Of a stretch of DNA of 13,381 nucleotides, positions 7,394 through 13,381 are shown piece after piece. This stretch comes from Alphaproteobacteria bacterium (GTDB lineage Bacteria > Pseudomonadota > Alphaproteobacteria > Micropepsales > Micropepsaceae): contig CANGRN010000008.1 of assembly GCA_947455695.1 (NCBI GenBank), positions 1-13,381 on the forward strand. The letters run 5' to 3'. Under the pieces are notes generated by a model. It was not told where the DNA came from, ran no database searches, and was given only the letters and a program-made list of their open reading frames with translations. Position 1 is the stretch's first letter, and the number at the start of each line of letters is the position of its first letter. Made by a program: the position numbers and the translations under genes.

Positions 7394-8313
7394 GACAGGT
7401 CTTGGGGGCCTGGGATGGCGAGATAGGCCATGCGCTTGGCCTCCCAGCGGCCGCGCGTCACCGTGTCCAGAATCAGGCCGCAGGTCAGGGACAGGAATGC
7501 GATCACCATCAGGCCGGTGGCCAGCACCGCGGTGGGCAGGCGCGGCACCAGCCCGGTCTGCAGATACTCCGATACCACCGGCGCGCCGATCAGCGCGGCG
7601 ACGGCGGCGAACAGGAAGGCGATGGTGGCGAAGAACACCAGCGGCCGTTCCTCGCGCACCAGATAGCCGATGGTGCCCAGGATGCGGAAGCCGTCGCGAT
7701 AGGTGTTCAGCTTGCTCACCGAACCGGCCGGGCGCTCCTTGTAGCGGGTGTCCATTTCCGACATGGGCATCATCAGCCGCACGGCATGGACGGTCAGCTC
7801 GGTCTCGATGGCGAACCCCTCGGCGGTGAAAGGAAAGCTTTTCACAAAGCGCCGCGAGAAAATCCGGTAGCCGCTCAGCATGTCCGACAGGTGGACATTG
7901 AACAGAAGCGAGGTCAGGCCCGTCAGCAGACGGTTGCCCAGCACATGGCCGGGGCGATAGGCGGCCGCGTCGGTATGGATGCGGCGGGCGGTCAAAAGGT
8001 CGGCGCCTTCGCCGATCATCTGCGAAATCATGCGGGGCGCGGCGCCCGCGTCATAGGTGTCGTCGCCATCCACCAGCACATAGATGTCGGCTTCGATGTC
8101 GGCGAACATCCGGCGCACCACATTGCCCTTGCCCTGGCGCGATTCATTGCGCACCACCGCGCCGGCCTCGGCGGCGCGGGCGGACGTCTGGTCCCGGGAA
8201 TTGTTGTCATAGACATAGATCACGGCGCCGGGCAGGGCGGCGCGGAAGTCCTTCACCACCGTGGCAATGGCGGCTTCCTCATTGTAGCAGGGTACCAGGA
8301 CGGCGACCTTCAC
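7390..8313 (-). CDS. GT2 polyprenyl-phosphate glycosyltransferase (GtrB/DPM1-like)
   Basis: This 307-residue enzyme is expected to transfer a sugar from a nucleotide donor to undecaprenyl phosphate on the cytoplasmic face. The GT-A core begins at once with VAVLVPCYNEE. The metal-binding aspartates are in VLVDGDDTYD (Asp82, Asp84, Asp85). DMLSGYRIFSRRF and ERPAGSVSKLNTYRDGF are typical of the DPM1/GtrB/ArnC group. Two C-terminal transmembrane helices lie at about 225-246 and 262-284. The frame is open 63 bases further up to an ATG at 8376. The GTG at 8311-8313 is chosen because GAGG stands 5 bases before it, the core strand begins directly, and it makes a GTGA overlap with the preceding gene. 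The same overlap type links it to gtrA. The donor sugar is not predictable. Confidence 0.92.
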   Translation of the reverse strand: MKVAVLVPCYNEEAAIATVVKDFRAALPGAVIYVYDNNSRDQTSARAAEAGAVVRNESRQGKGNVVRRMFADIEADIYVLVDGDDTYDAGAAPRMISQMIGEGADLLTARRIHTDAAAYRPGHVLGNRLLTGLTSLLFNVHLSDMLSGYRIFSRRFVKSFPFTAEGFAIETELTVHAVRLMMPMSEMDTRYKERPAGSVSKLNTYRDGFRILGTIGYLVREERPLVFFATIAFLFAAVAALIGAPVVSEYLQTGLVPRLPTAVLATGLMVIAFLSLTCGLILDTVTRGRWEAKRMAYLAIPGPQDLS

Positions 8314-9914
8314 GATTTCCTCGCGAGCGGGCACCACTGATAGGTGCCGATCAGGTTTGTATCGAATTGCTGGCATTCCGGCCAGCGAATGGCGAGGCGG
8401 TAATCGGCCAGGGCGCTCCGGGCGCGGGTCATGTCGGCCGCCTCGGCCATCAGGTAAAGATCGCCGCCGCCCGCCATATGGGCCGCGACGCGGGCCATCA
8501 TGTCCCTGGTGATCTTGGTGCCGTCGCGCGGCTGCACCATCCAGCCATCGATCCGCAGCACCGGGATCTGGGGCGGCAGGGTGGTGGCGATGAAACCCAT
8601 GGGCGCATCGCCCGTCATCACCACCATGGTCTTGTCCGGGTGGGGAATGGGCGGCAGGGCCGCGGCCACATAAGGTTCATCGATCGGCGCCCGCTCCAGG
8701 AAATCGCTGCGGGCGGTGAGAAGGCAGGCGGCGCAGATGCCGCCCAGCGCCAGATAGCGGCTGCGGCGCGACAGCGGCAGCAGGCCGACGGCGGCGATGA
8801 TCAGCAGCGGCGCCATCATCTCGTAGATGATGATGTAGCGATAGATGGCGAAGAATTTCAGCCAGGCAAAATAGCTGGCGGCAAAGAAGGCGATCAGGAT
8901 CAGCGCGGTGCGGTTTTCCAGCAGGCCGTCGCGGCTCTGGCGCCGCAGCAGCCATATGGCGCCCGCCGCCAGCACCAGCAGATAGGCGATCATCACCCGT
9001 ATGTCCTGGAAGCCCAGGTCATCGGCGACATGCCAGTCCACGGTGAAAAGAATGGGAAAGAAGACCTGCTGCCACCAGGGCCGGAAGGCGGGCACGAAAC
9101 GCAGGTCGCGGTACGGCGCGGGCAGCGCCAGCGGCGACTTCCAGTAATCGTTGAAATAGGGAAACAGCGGATTTCCCGTGAGATGGTACATGTACAGCAT
9201 CCACGGCCCGCTGAAGATCGCAAAGCCGATCATGCCCGCGATGCCGCCCGCCAGCAGGCGCACCAGCTGATGCTTCCAGCTTCCCCCCAGCGCCAGCAGG
9301 GCGGCGGCGAAGCCCACGCAGAACGGCATCTCCGGCAGCTTCAGGCCCATCGCCATCCCGGTGATCAGGCCCGCCGCCGCCGAAATCAGGGCCGCCTTGC
9401 CCAGGGGGCCTTCGCGCAACACGTCGCGCTTGAGCACCAGGATGGCGAGCCCCGCCAGGATGAACACGCTCATCACATTGTCGTAATAGGTGGTGCCGAA
9501 TTCGGTCAGGGTCAGCGCGCCGACCATGCCCAGCAGCGACAGGGCGCCGGCCATGATCTTGATGTCGCTTTCGCTGGCCTTCACCCGCAGCGAGGCGCGC
9601 GCAATCAGATAGAGCGGCACCATGTTGGCGCCCTGCGCCGCACCCAGCACGCCCAGCGCGATCCAGGCGCGGGTATGTGTCGCCAGCCAGTAGAAGGGAA
9701 GATCCAGATAGGGATTGTAGTAGCTGGCCTGGTGGGCCACCGCCACGTCCATCCCCATGCGGTGGTTCAGCAGCGCATAGGGCGCGTACCAGTGGTAATT
9801 GCGGAAGTCCCAGCTGGTGTCCTTGCCCAGCAGGATGACAAAGCCGGCCCAGAACAAAAGCCCCAGGCCAAGGAACGCATATTCGCGGGCCGTGAGGCGT
9901 TGGGACGGGGCCAT
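8310..9914 (-). CDS. Polytopic GT-C-like membrane glycosyltransferase
   Basis: This 534-residue inner-membrane protein has about ten or more hydrophobic helices, the first at 13-30. The first periplasmic loop holds acidic residues in the GT-C position (KDTSWDFRNYHWY, Asp32 and Asp36; then MGMDVAVAHQASYYNPYLD). In GT-C enzymes such acids bind the lipid-phosphate sugar donor. The last 120 residues (from about 415) are a soluble, probably periplasmic domain. With GT2 and GtrA downstream it makes the third Gtr component: the enzyme that takes the flipped sugar and attaches it to a surface acceptor. I could not place it in a CAZy family. The ATG lacks a clear SD in CCCGCTCCCCG, an odd point. Its stop overlaps the GT2 start. 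Confidence 0.82.
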   Translation of the reverse strand: MAPSQRLTAREYAFLGLGLLFWAGFVILLGKDTSWDFRNYHWYAPYALLNHRMGMDVAVAHQASYYNPYLDLPFYWLATHTRAWIALGVLGAAQGANMVPLYLIARASLRVKASESDIKIMAGALSLLGMVGALTLTEFGTTYYDNVMSVFILAGLAILVLKRDVLREGPLGKAALISAAAGLITGMAMGLKLPEMPFCVGFAAALLALGGSWKHQLVRLLAGGIAGMIGFAIFSGPWMLYMYHLTGNPLFPYFNDYWKSPLALPAPYRDLRFVPAFRPWWQQVFFPILFTVDWHVADDLGFQDIRVMIAYLLVLAAGAIWLLRRQSRDGLLENRTALILIAFFAASYFAWLKFFAIYRYIIIYEMMAPLLIIAAVGLLPLSRRSRYLALGGICAACLLTARSDFLERAPIDEPYVAAALPPIPHPDKTMVVMTGDAPMGFIATTLPPQIPVLRIDGWMVQPRDGTKITRDMMARVAAHMAGGGDLYLMAEAADMTRARSALADYRLAIRWPECQQFDTNLIGTYQWCPLARKS

Positions 9915-9992
9915 CGGGGAGCGGGAACCTGAGCTTTCGGTTCCGTTCTTAGCCTGTCTCAGGGCTGCCGATAAGCCCTACCGCAGAACGGG
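9915..9992 (-). other. Intergenic gap rich in competing inverted repeats
   Basis: Four exact complementary pairs fall in or at the edge of this gap: 9928-9933/9958-9963 (6 bp), 9924-9929/9939-9944 (6 bp), 9943-9949/9985-9991 (7 bp) and 9961-9966/9974-9979 (6 bp). Several share bases and cannot form together. No T tract follows on the minus strand, so it is not a standard terminator. The GT4 and GT-C genes may be co-transcribed through a structured leader. Confidence 0.45.
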
Positions 9993-11072
9993 TTAGTCGA
10001 TATCTGGCTCGACCGCGATATTACCAAGAAACTGAAGGGTACAGGACCGCCAGGAGTGGCTTTCGGCAAAGGCCCGGGGGGTAATGGGGCGGGGGTTCTG
10101 GGCCAGCGCCAGGGCGCCCAGGCAGGCCGTACGCAGGTCTTCGTCCAGCACCGCCACATCGGTGCCGCCGGGCACGTCCGGCCCCACCACATCACGGGGG
10201 CCCTCCACCGGATAGGCCGCCACGGTCAGCCCGCAGGCCAGGGCCTCCAGGGTCACCAGGCCGAAGGTGTCGGTGCGGCTGGGAAAGACGAACACGTCGC
10301 TGCCGGCATAGGCCCGCGTCAGGGCCTCCCCGGCCAGGGCGCCCAGGAACTGGACCTTGGGGTATTTGCGCGACAGGGCGCTTCTGGCCGGGCCGTCGCC
10401 CACCACCACCTTGGTGCCGGGAAGGTCGAGGGCCAGGAAGGCCTCGATGTTCTTCTCCACCGCCACCCGGCCGACATAGAGCCACACCGGCCCTTCGAAG
10501 GGATGGCGCGCACCGGCGATGGGATGGAATTTCTCGATGTCCACGCCGCGTGACCAGATGCGCAGGTGCTGGAAGCCATAGCCGGCCAGTTCACGCCTGA
10601 GGGTCTGTGTGGCGACCATCACCGCGGTGGCCGGATGGTGGAACCAGCGCAGCCATCGCCAGATCACGCGTTCGGGCACCATGCGGAAGCGGGTATGCAC
10701 ATATTCCGCAAACCGGGTGTGGAAGGCGGTGGTGAAGGCGATGCCATGCTTGAGGCAGATGCGCCGCGCCGTCAGGCCCAGGCTCCCCTCGGTGGCGATA
10801 TGCACCGCATCGGGGGCGAATTCCCGAATCTCGCGCGTCATGGCCGCGCGCTGGAAAAGGGCCAGGCGGATTTCCGGATAGGTCGGCATGGGAAAGGTGC
10901 GCCGCCCCAGCGGCGTGATATAGCGCACCGTATGGCCCAGCGCGGCCAGATCCTTGCCCAGGATTTCGAGCGTGCGCACCACGCCGTTCACCTGCGGTGA
11001 CCAGGCATCGGTGACGATGAGGATTTTCAAATGCGCCGCCACGCCGGGAACAGGGCCCGGCTGCAGGCGCAT
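9993..11072 (-). CDS. GT4 glycosyltransferase (MgtA-like, GDP-mannose-type)
   Basis: This 359-residue GT-B-fold enzyme has the acceptor half opening with LKILIVTDAWSPQVNGVVRTL. The donor half contains IWSRGVDIEKFHP, YVGRVAVEKNIEAFL, VVVGDGPAR and PSRTDTFGLVTLEALACG. The usual Glu-X7-Glu motif is Asp268-X7-Glu276, as in the MgtA mannosyltransferase branch. It probably glycosylates a membrane lipid or lipid-anchored acceptor. Donor and acceptor cannot be read from sequence. The frame stays open far upstream, but the ATG at 11070-11072 lies four bases after the stop of the metallophosphatase gene and has AGG just before it. A TTG at the LKILIV strand is an alternative, 14 residues shorter. Tight spacing points to co-transcription with the upstream gene. 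Confidence 0.88.
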   Translation of the reverse strand: MRLQPGPVPGVAAHLKILIVTDAWSPQVNGVVRTLEILGKDLAALGHTVRYITPLGRRTFPMPTYPEIRLALFQRAAMTREIREFAPDAVHIATEGSLGLTARRICLKHGIAFTTAFHTRFAEYVHTRFRMVPERVIWRWLRWFHHPATAVMVATQTLRRELAGYGFQHLRIWSRGVDIEKFHPIAGARHPFEGPVWLYVGRVAVEKNIEAFLALDLPGTKVVVGDGPARSALSRKYPKVQFLGALAGEALTRAYAGSDVFVFPSRTDTFGLVTLEALACGLTVAAYPVEGPRDVVGPDVPGGTDVAVLDEDLRTACLGALALAQNPRPITPRAFAESHSWRSCTLQFLGNIAVEPDID

Positions 11073-11076
11073 CGAC

Positions 11077-11982
11077 CTACGCGGGTAAAGCCTGGGCCTT
11101 GATCCTGCCGTGAGGAGCCGCAAGCGGAGCCTGGGATCTTGGGCTGCGTCTCTGTGAAGGATCTGCCCAGCGAAGAATCTCCATATTCCCATGGGCATCT
11201 TCGACAAGGGCGCTGCAGCTTTCAACCCAGTCTCCGTCGTTGTGATAGATGATGCCGCCGATCTCGCGGATTTCGGCATGGTGGATATGGCCGCACACCA
11301 CCCCGTCCACGCCGCGTAAGCGGGCCTGTTCGGCCACGACTTCCTCGAAGCGCGAGATATATTCCACCGCGTTCTTGACCTTGTGCTTGAGGAAGGCCGA
11401 CAGCGACCAATAGGGCAGGCCCATGCGCTTGCGCACGCGGAACAGCAGGTCGTTGAGACGCAGCGCCCAGCCATAGGCCCAGTCGCCGGCATGGGCCAGC
11501 CACTTGGCAAAGGAGATCACGCCGTCGAAGCGGTCGCCATGCAGCACCCACAGCCGCTTGCCGTCGGCGGTTTCATGGATCGCTTCCTGGATCACTTCCA
11601 CGCCGGCGAACAGTCGGCCGGCATATTCGCGTGCGAACTCGTCATGATTGCCCGGCACGAAGATCACGCGCGTGCCATTATCCACCTTGCGCAGGATTTC
11701 GCTGATCACATGGGTTTGTGCGGCCGTCCAGTACCAGCGGCGCTTCAGCCGCCAGCCGTCCACGATGTCACCCACCAGAAACAGCGTGGCGCAGTCATTG
11801 TGCGCCAGGAAATCGCCCAAAGCTTCGGCCTTGCAGCCGCGCGTGCCCAGATGCGTATCGGAAATGAAGATGGTGCGATGCCGCTTGAAGTGGGCTGTAT
11901 CGATGGCGGTAGCGGATGGGACGGCGGCGCGGGGCGGAACGAAGTTTCCCAGCGCATTTTCGAACCACGCAACTTCGGCCAT
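11077..11982 (-). CDS. LpxH-like calcineurin-type metallophosphatase
   Basis: This 301-residue protein of the UDP-2,3-diacylglucosamine diphosphatase family (COG2908 type) has the full two-metal site. It is seen in FISDTHLG (Asp42, His44), LVGDIVDGW (Asp72), VPGNHDEF (Asn112, His113), VLHGDRFD (His148) and VCGHIHHAEI (His232, His234). LpxH itself cleaves UDP-2,3-diacylglucosamine to lipid X in lipid A synthesis. This protein is about 60 residues longer than E. coli LpxH, with extensions of about 35 residues at both ends. Many alphaproteobacteria use LpxI for that step, so its substrate may differ. The ATG has GGAG 7 bases upstream, and that SD lies in a hairpin (11990-12008). It is paired with the GT4 gene, suggesting a joint lipid-glycan pathway. 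Confidence 0.88.
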   Translation of the reverse strand: MAEVAWFENALGNFVPPRAAVPSATAIDTAHFKRHRTIFISDTHLGTRGCKAEALGDFLAHNDCATLFLVGDIVDGWRLKRRWYWTAAQTHVISEILRKVDNGTRVIFVPGNHDEFAREYAGRLFAGVEVIQEAIHETADGKRLWVLHGDRFDGVISFAKWLAHAGDWAYGWALRLNDLLFRVRKRMGLPYWSLSAFLKHKVKNAVEYISRFEEVVAEQARLRGVDGVVCGHIHHAEIREIGGIIYHNDGDWVESCSALVEDAHGNMEILRWADPSQRRSPRSQAPLAAPHGRIKAQALPA

Positions 11983-11989
11983 CGGGTGT

Positions 11990-12008
11990 CTCCAGCCATC
12001 TACTGGAG
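11990..12008 (-). promoter_or_regulatory. Hairpin covering the SD of the metallophosphatase gene
   Basis: On the minus strand CTCCAG, a 7-base loop, and CTGGAG form an exact 6-bp stem. The GGAG in the 3' arm is the SD, 7 bases before the ATG at 11982. Folding would hide the ribosome site. No ligand domain is recognised upstream. Confidence 0.45.
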
Positions 12009-12206
12009 CGGGGAGTAGCTGCTTCGCGCGAATCTTTTGTTGCGCGGATGCGACGGTGTGATGAATCCGCTGCTCTAAAGGCGCTGTGACATGTTGCGAC
12101 GCACATATGCTGAAAGAGGCAGCAGTCCGGTCACTTTACGGGCAATTGTGACAGATTTTTCCAGAATTTCTGCGGCGTTTTGTCTGGAATGATTATACAT
12201 TGTGTA
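12009..12206. other. Upstream non-coding region of the metallophosphatase gene
   Basis: No protein gene is supported here. Frames running through it (12131-12391 on -, 12180-12527 on +) lack domains and ribosome sites. It must hold the minus-strand promoter for the gene at 11982, but no convincing pair of hexamers was seen. It turns A/T-rich near 12145-12210, consistent with a promoter zone. TTGTCT (12180-12185) and TGTATT (12203-12208), 17 bases apart, form a possible + strand promoter. Confidence 0.5.
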
Positions 12207-12235
12207 TTGCAGACAAGGCCGAGTTTCTCCATATT
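12207..12235 (+). promoter_or_regulatory. Candidate promoter for the small RNA
   Basis: TTGCAG (12207-12212) and CATATT (12230-12235) are 17 bases apart, placing a start near 12242, just before the first hairpin of the RNA. The hexamers match consensus at three and four positions. An alternative pair, 12180-12185 and 12203-12208, would add about 27 bases to the RNA. Confidence 0.3.
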
Positions 12236-12241
12236 GTTGCA

Positions 12242-12334
12242 GCGCGGTATTGCGATCTTCGATTGCAAGGCCGCCGCCCTTCCTGGGCGTTTCCTCCCTG
12301 AACTTGGCCGCTCTTCGGAGCGGCCATTTTTTTT
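12242..12334 (+). ncRNA. Candidate small RNA with three hairpins
   Basis: Three consecutive stem-loops lie on the + strand with no protein gene ending at them. The first is 12250-12268, an 8-bp stem with one G-U pair and loop ttc. The second is 12275-12289, a cgccc/gggcg stem with loop ttcct. The third is a terminator with a UUCG loop at 12305-12326 followed by eight Ts. Between the second and third hairpins is the unpaired CU-rich stretch gtttcctccc (12289-12298), able to pair with ribosome sites, as in many alphaproteobacterial trans-acting sRNAs. The 5' end near 12242 is inferred from a weak promoter and could lie near 12215. It is divergent from the metallophosphatase gene. I cannot assign an Rfam family. 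An alternative is that this is the 3' end of a longer untranslated transcript. Confidence 0.6.
12305..12334 (+). terminator. Strong intrinsic terminator with UUCG loop
   Basis: The stem tggccgctc (12305-12313) pairs exactly with gagcggcca (12318-12326) around the stable tetraloop ttcg. Eight Ts follow directly (12327-12334). The orientation is clearly +, since no comparable T run lies on the other side. No + strand protein gene precedes it, which is the main argument for an RNA gene. Confidence 0.93.
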
Positions 12335-12362
12335 GGCGGGTCTTTTGCGTCGTGAGTTCGTC

Positions 12363-12403
12363 GCCGCGTCGCTCGTGGGCCTTAAGCCCACGTCGCTAGC
12401 GGC
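12363..12403. repeat. 41-base imperfect palindrome downstream of the PRC-like gene
   Basis: The outer arms gccgc/gcggc (12363-12367, 12399-12403) and inner arms cgtgggc/gcccacg (12374-12380, 12386-12392) enclose a cttaa loop, with a 6 by 6 internal loop between them. CGTCGCT occurs twice in direct orientation. It lies 38 bases past the PRC-like stop. It lacks a T tract and resembles REP-type elements in layout, but no second copy was noticed in the window. Confidence 0.45.
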
Positions 12404-12441
12404 TCCTGCTCACGCCACAAAATCCCTCGCCAAAAACGCGC

Positions 12442-12786
12442 TTAGTTTGAGGCGACGCGGGCTGCGGATAGCGCGGCGATCTGGGGCTGTTCGTTGTCTG
12501 CCACCAAAACGGAACCGTCAAAGCTGACGGCGGCGGCGCCGATCACGACTGTGTTGCCGTTGGTCGCGCGGAAGGCCACGGCCGAGGGTTTGCCATATTG
12601 ATCGGTCTGGATGCCCGTCACCTGGCCCAGCGCATGGCCATTCTGATCCAGCACTTTGGCGGAAGCGGCGCCGGACGGTATCGAAGACAGGCTGTTCAGC
12701 GCCACCGGGGCCAATTCTTCGGCAAAGGCCAGCGCTGGCGCGCCGATGAACAAGGCACAGGCGATAAAGGTGCGAAAACAGGACAT
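12442..12786 (-). CDS. Small secreted PRC-barrel-like protein
   Basis: This 114-residue protein has a signal peptide (1-22, MSCFRTFIACALF up to ALAFA before Glu-Glu). The mature part holds one domain of about 65 residues, starting AKVLDQNGHALGQVTGIQTDQYGKPSAVAF and ending VVIGAAAVSFDGSVLVAD. The Asp-Gly-X-X-Gly-X-Val turn pattern and short strands fit the PRC-barrel fold. PRC-barrels bind RNA or proteins in known cases; exported single-domain forms are common in alphaproteobacteria and mostly of unknown role. The frame is open upstream to 12852, but the ATG at 12784-12786 begins the signal peptide and has AAGGG 7 bases before it, so it is preferred. It follows the amidohydrolase gene on the same strand after 79 bases. 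Exact function unknown. Confidence 0.75.
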   Translation of the reverse strand: MSCFRTFIACALFIGAPALAFAEELAPVALNSLSSIPSGAASAKVLDQNGHALGQVTGIQTDQYGKPSAVAFRATNGNTVVIGAAAVSFDGSVLVADNEQPQIAALSAARVASN

Positions 12787-12788
12787 AT

Positions 12789-12809
12789 GGGAACCCTTTT
12801 GGGTTGCCC
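12789..12809 (-). promoter_or_regulatory. Hairpin containing the SD of the PRC-like gene
   Basis: On the minus strand GGGCAACCC, AAAA, GGGTTCCC form a stem of eight pairs with one bulged base. The AAGGG SD lies across the loop and 3' arm, and the stem ends two bases before the ATG. Folding would partly block ribosome binding. No T tract follows, so it is not a terminator. Confidence 0.45.
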
Positions 12810-12865
12810 TTTTAAAACGCGATGTGGGCCTGCCGGTTTCCGGCGCTGCCAATTATTCGATTAAG

Positions 12866-13381
12866 TTATTCGGCGGCCTGCGGCAGCTGATCGGGGCCGC
12901 CCAGCTGCGACAGCGGGATGGCGGTCAGCCATTCCATCGCCCGTGTGAGGCGCGCACGCACCGATTCAAACACCGGACGCTTGGTGATGCGGTCTTCGTC
13001 CAGATACAGCGCGCGGTTGATCTCGATCTGCAGCGCATGGCAGTTCGCTGCCACCTTGCCGTACTGCACGGTGGTGTGGCCGCCGGCATAGGGCGTGTTG
13101 CGCGCCACCGAAAAACCTTCGCGGGTGAAGGCCGCTTCGGCGCGGGCCGTCAAAGCCGGCGCGGCGCTAGCGCCGTAACGGTCGCCCAGCACGATGTCGG
13201 GCACCGACAGGGCCGAGGGCATGGAATGACAATCCAGCAAAACTGCCACGCCGAAGCGGGCGCGGGTTTCTTCCATCAGCGCCGCCAGCGCCGCGTGATA
13301 AGGCCGGTAAAGCTGGGCCAGGCGGCTGTCGGCTTCCTCGCGTCCCAGCTTGCCGCGATAGATCTCGGCACCGTCGCGCAC
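12866..13381 (-). CDS. N-formylglutamate amidohydrolase (C-terminal part)
   Basis: The frame is open to the window edge, so the N-terminus lies beyond it; 171 residues are visible. The GTG at the edge reads Val-Arg-Asp-Gly inside the protein and is not a start. Family patterns in order are RDGAEIYRGKL, a conserved Arg and YRPYHAAL, LLDCHSMPSA with the likely metal-binding His, LGDRYG, RNTPYAGGHTTVQYG, and HALQIEINRALYLDE. Enzymes of this family hydrolyse N-formyl-glutamate to glutamate and formate in histidine breakdown (HutG type), though paralogues act on other N-formyl amino acids. No other hut gene is visible in the window, so the pathway is not confirmed. Its stop TAA is at 12866-12868, 79 bases before the PRC-like gene; the two may share a transcript. 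Confidence 0.9.
   Translation of the reverse strand: MRDGAEIYRGKLGREEADSRLAQLYRPYHAALAALMEETRARFGVAVLLDCHSMPSALSVPDIVLGDRYGASAAPALTARAEAAFTREGFSVARNTPYAGGHTTVQYGKVAANCHALQIEINRALYLDEDRITKRPVFESVRARLTRAMEWLTAIPLSQLGGPDQLPQAAE

Noticed and set aside
6572..7426. Plus strand frame of 284 codons
   Set aside because: It spans parts of two recognised minus-strand genes and their junction, and its composition is that of a GC-rich antisense frame.
8367..9932. Long + strand frame of 521 codons opposite the GT-C and GT2 genes
   Set aside because: It is a shadow of the opposite frame: extreme His/Gln/Gly/Arg content, no domain, no ribosome site. The minus frame has clear membrane helices and gene overlaps.
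9961..9979. Hairpin agggct/agccct as a terminator of the GT4 gene
   Set aside because: The stem is only 6 bp and no T tract follows on the minus strand. It is kept only as part of the structured gap.
12131..12527. Short frames on both strands in the gap before the PRC-like gene
   Set aside because: They overlap each other, run through a strong terminator and the 41-base palindrome, and have Arg/Lys/Pro-rich composition without motifs.
12832..12844. Hairpin gccgg/ccggc after the amidohydrolase stop as a terminator
   Set aside because: It has five pairs with a 3-base loop and no T run on the minus strand, so read-through to the PRC-like gene is equally likely.

Overview
The window looks like chromosomal DNA from a GC-rich Gram-negative bacterium, most likely an alphaproteobacterium. 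The reasons are an outer-membrane autotransporter barrel, a tonB-exbB-exbD-exbD cluster, Shine-Dalgarno (SD) starts throughout, and a candidate small RNA with the CU-rich unpaired segments common in alphaproteobacterial sRNAs. The order cannot be fixed from sequence alone. No tRNA, rRNA, insertion sequence, CRISPR array or phage gene was seen.

Left part (1-5356). The 3' end of an autotransporter gene (+) and a glyoxalase I gene (-) converge on one perfect 12-bp terminator hairpin. A 470-base non-coding stretch holding hairpins and a candidate promoter follows. Next comes a + strand cluster: tonB, an ExbB with a signal peptide and an Ala/Pro-rich extension, two different ExbD proteins, and a secreted TPR-like protein. 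Together these would form a proton-driven motor energising TonB-dependent outer-membrane transport. A hairpin with an interrupted T tract lies between the second exbD and the TPR gene. Too little room remains after it for a normal promoter, so it probably attenuates rather than ends the operon. The TPR gene ends at a second bidirectional terminator.

Middle part (5357-11982, all -). Transcription runs right to left. A LpxH-like metallophosphatase and a GT4 glycosyltransferase are separated by four bases. A 78-base gap rich in competing inverted repeats follows. Then comes a tightly packed set: a polytopic GT-C-like membrane protein, a GT2 polyprenyl-phosphate glycosyltransferase and a GtrA-family flippase, joined by two GTGA stop/start overlaps. 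Last, 15 bases on, is a secreted 530-residue protein with a candidate Cys-His-Asp site. The three membrane or lipid-linked components match the logic of Gtr systems (load sugar on undecaprenyl phosphate, flip it, transfer it outside). The linked secreted enzyme-like protein is the least familiar element and the best candidate for something undescribed.

Right part (11983-13381). Between the metallophosphatase start and a small secreted PRC-barrel-like protein (-) lies a 459-base region with no convincing protein gene. On the + strand it carries three hairpins in a row, the last a UUCG-loop terminator with eight Ts: a strong small-RNA candidate of about 90-120 nt. It also holds a 41-base imperfect palindrome. 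The window closes with the C-terminal part of an N-formylglutamate amidohydrolase gene (-). Two start sites here (metallophosphatase and PRC-like gene) have their SD inside a small hairpin.
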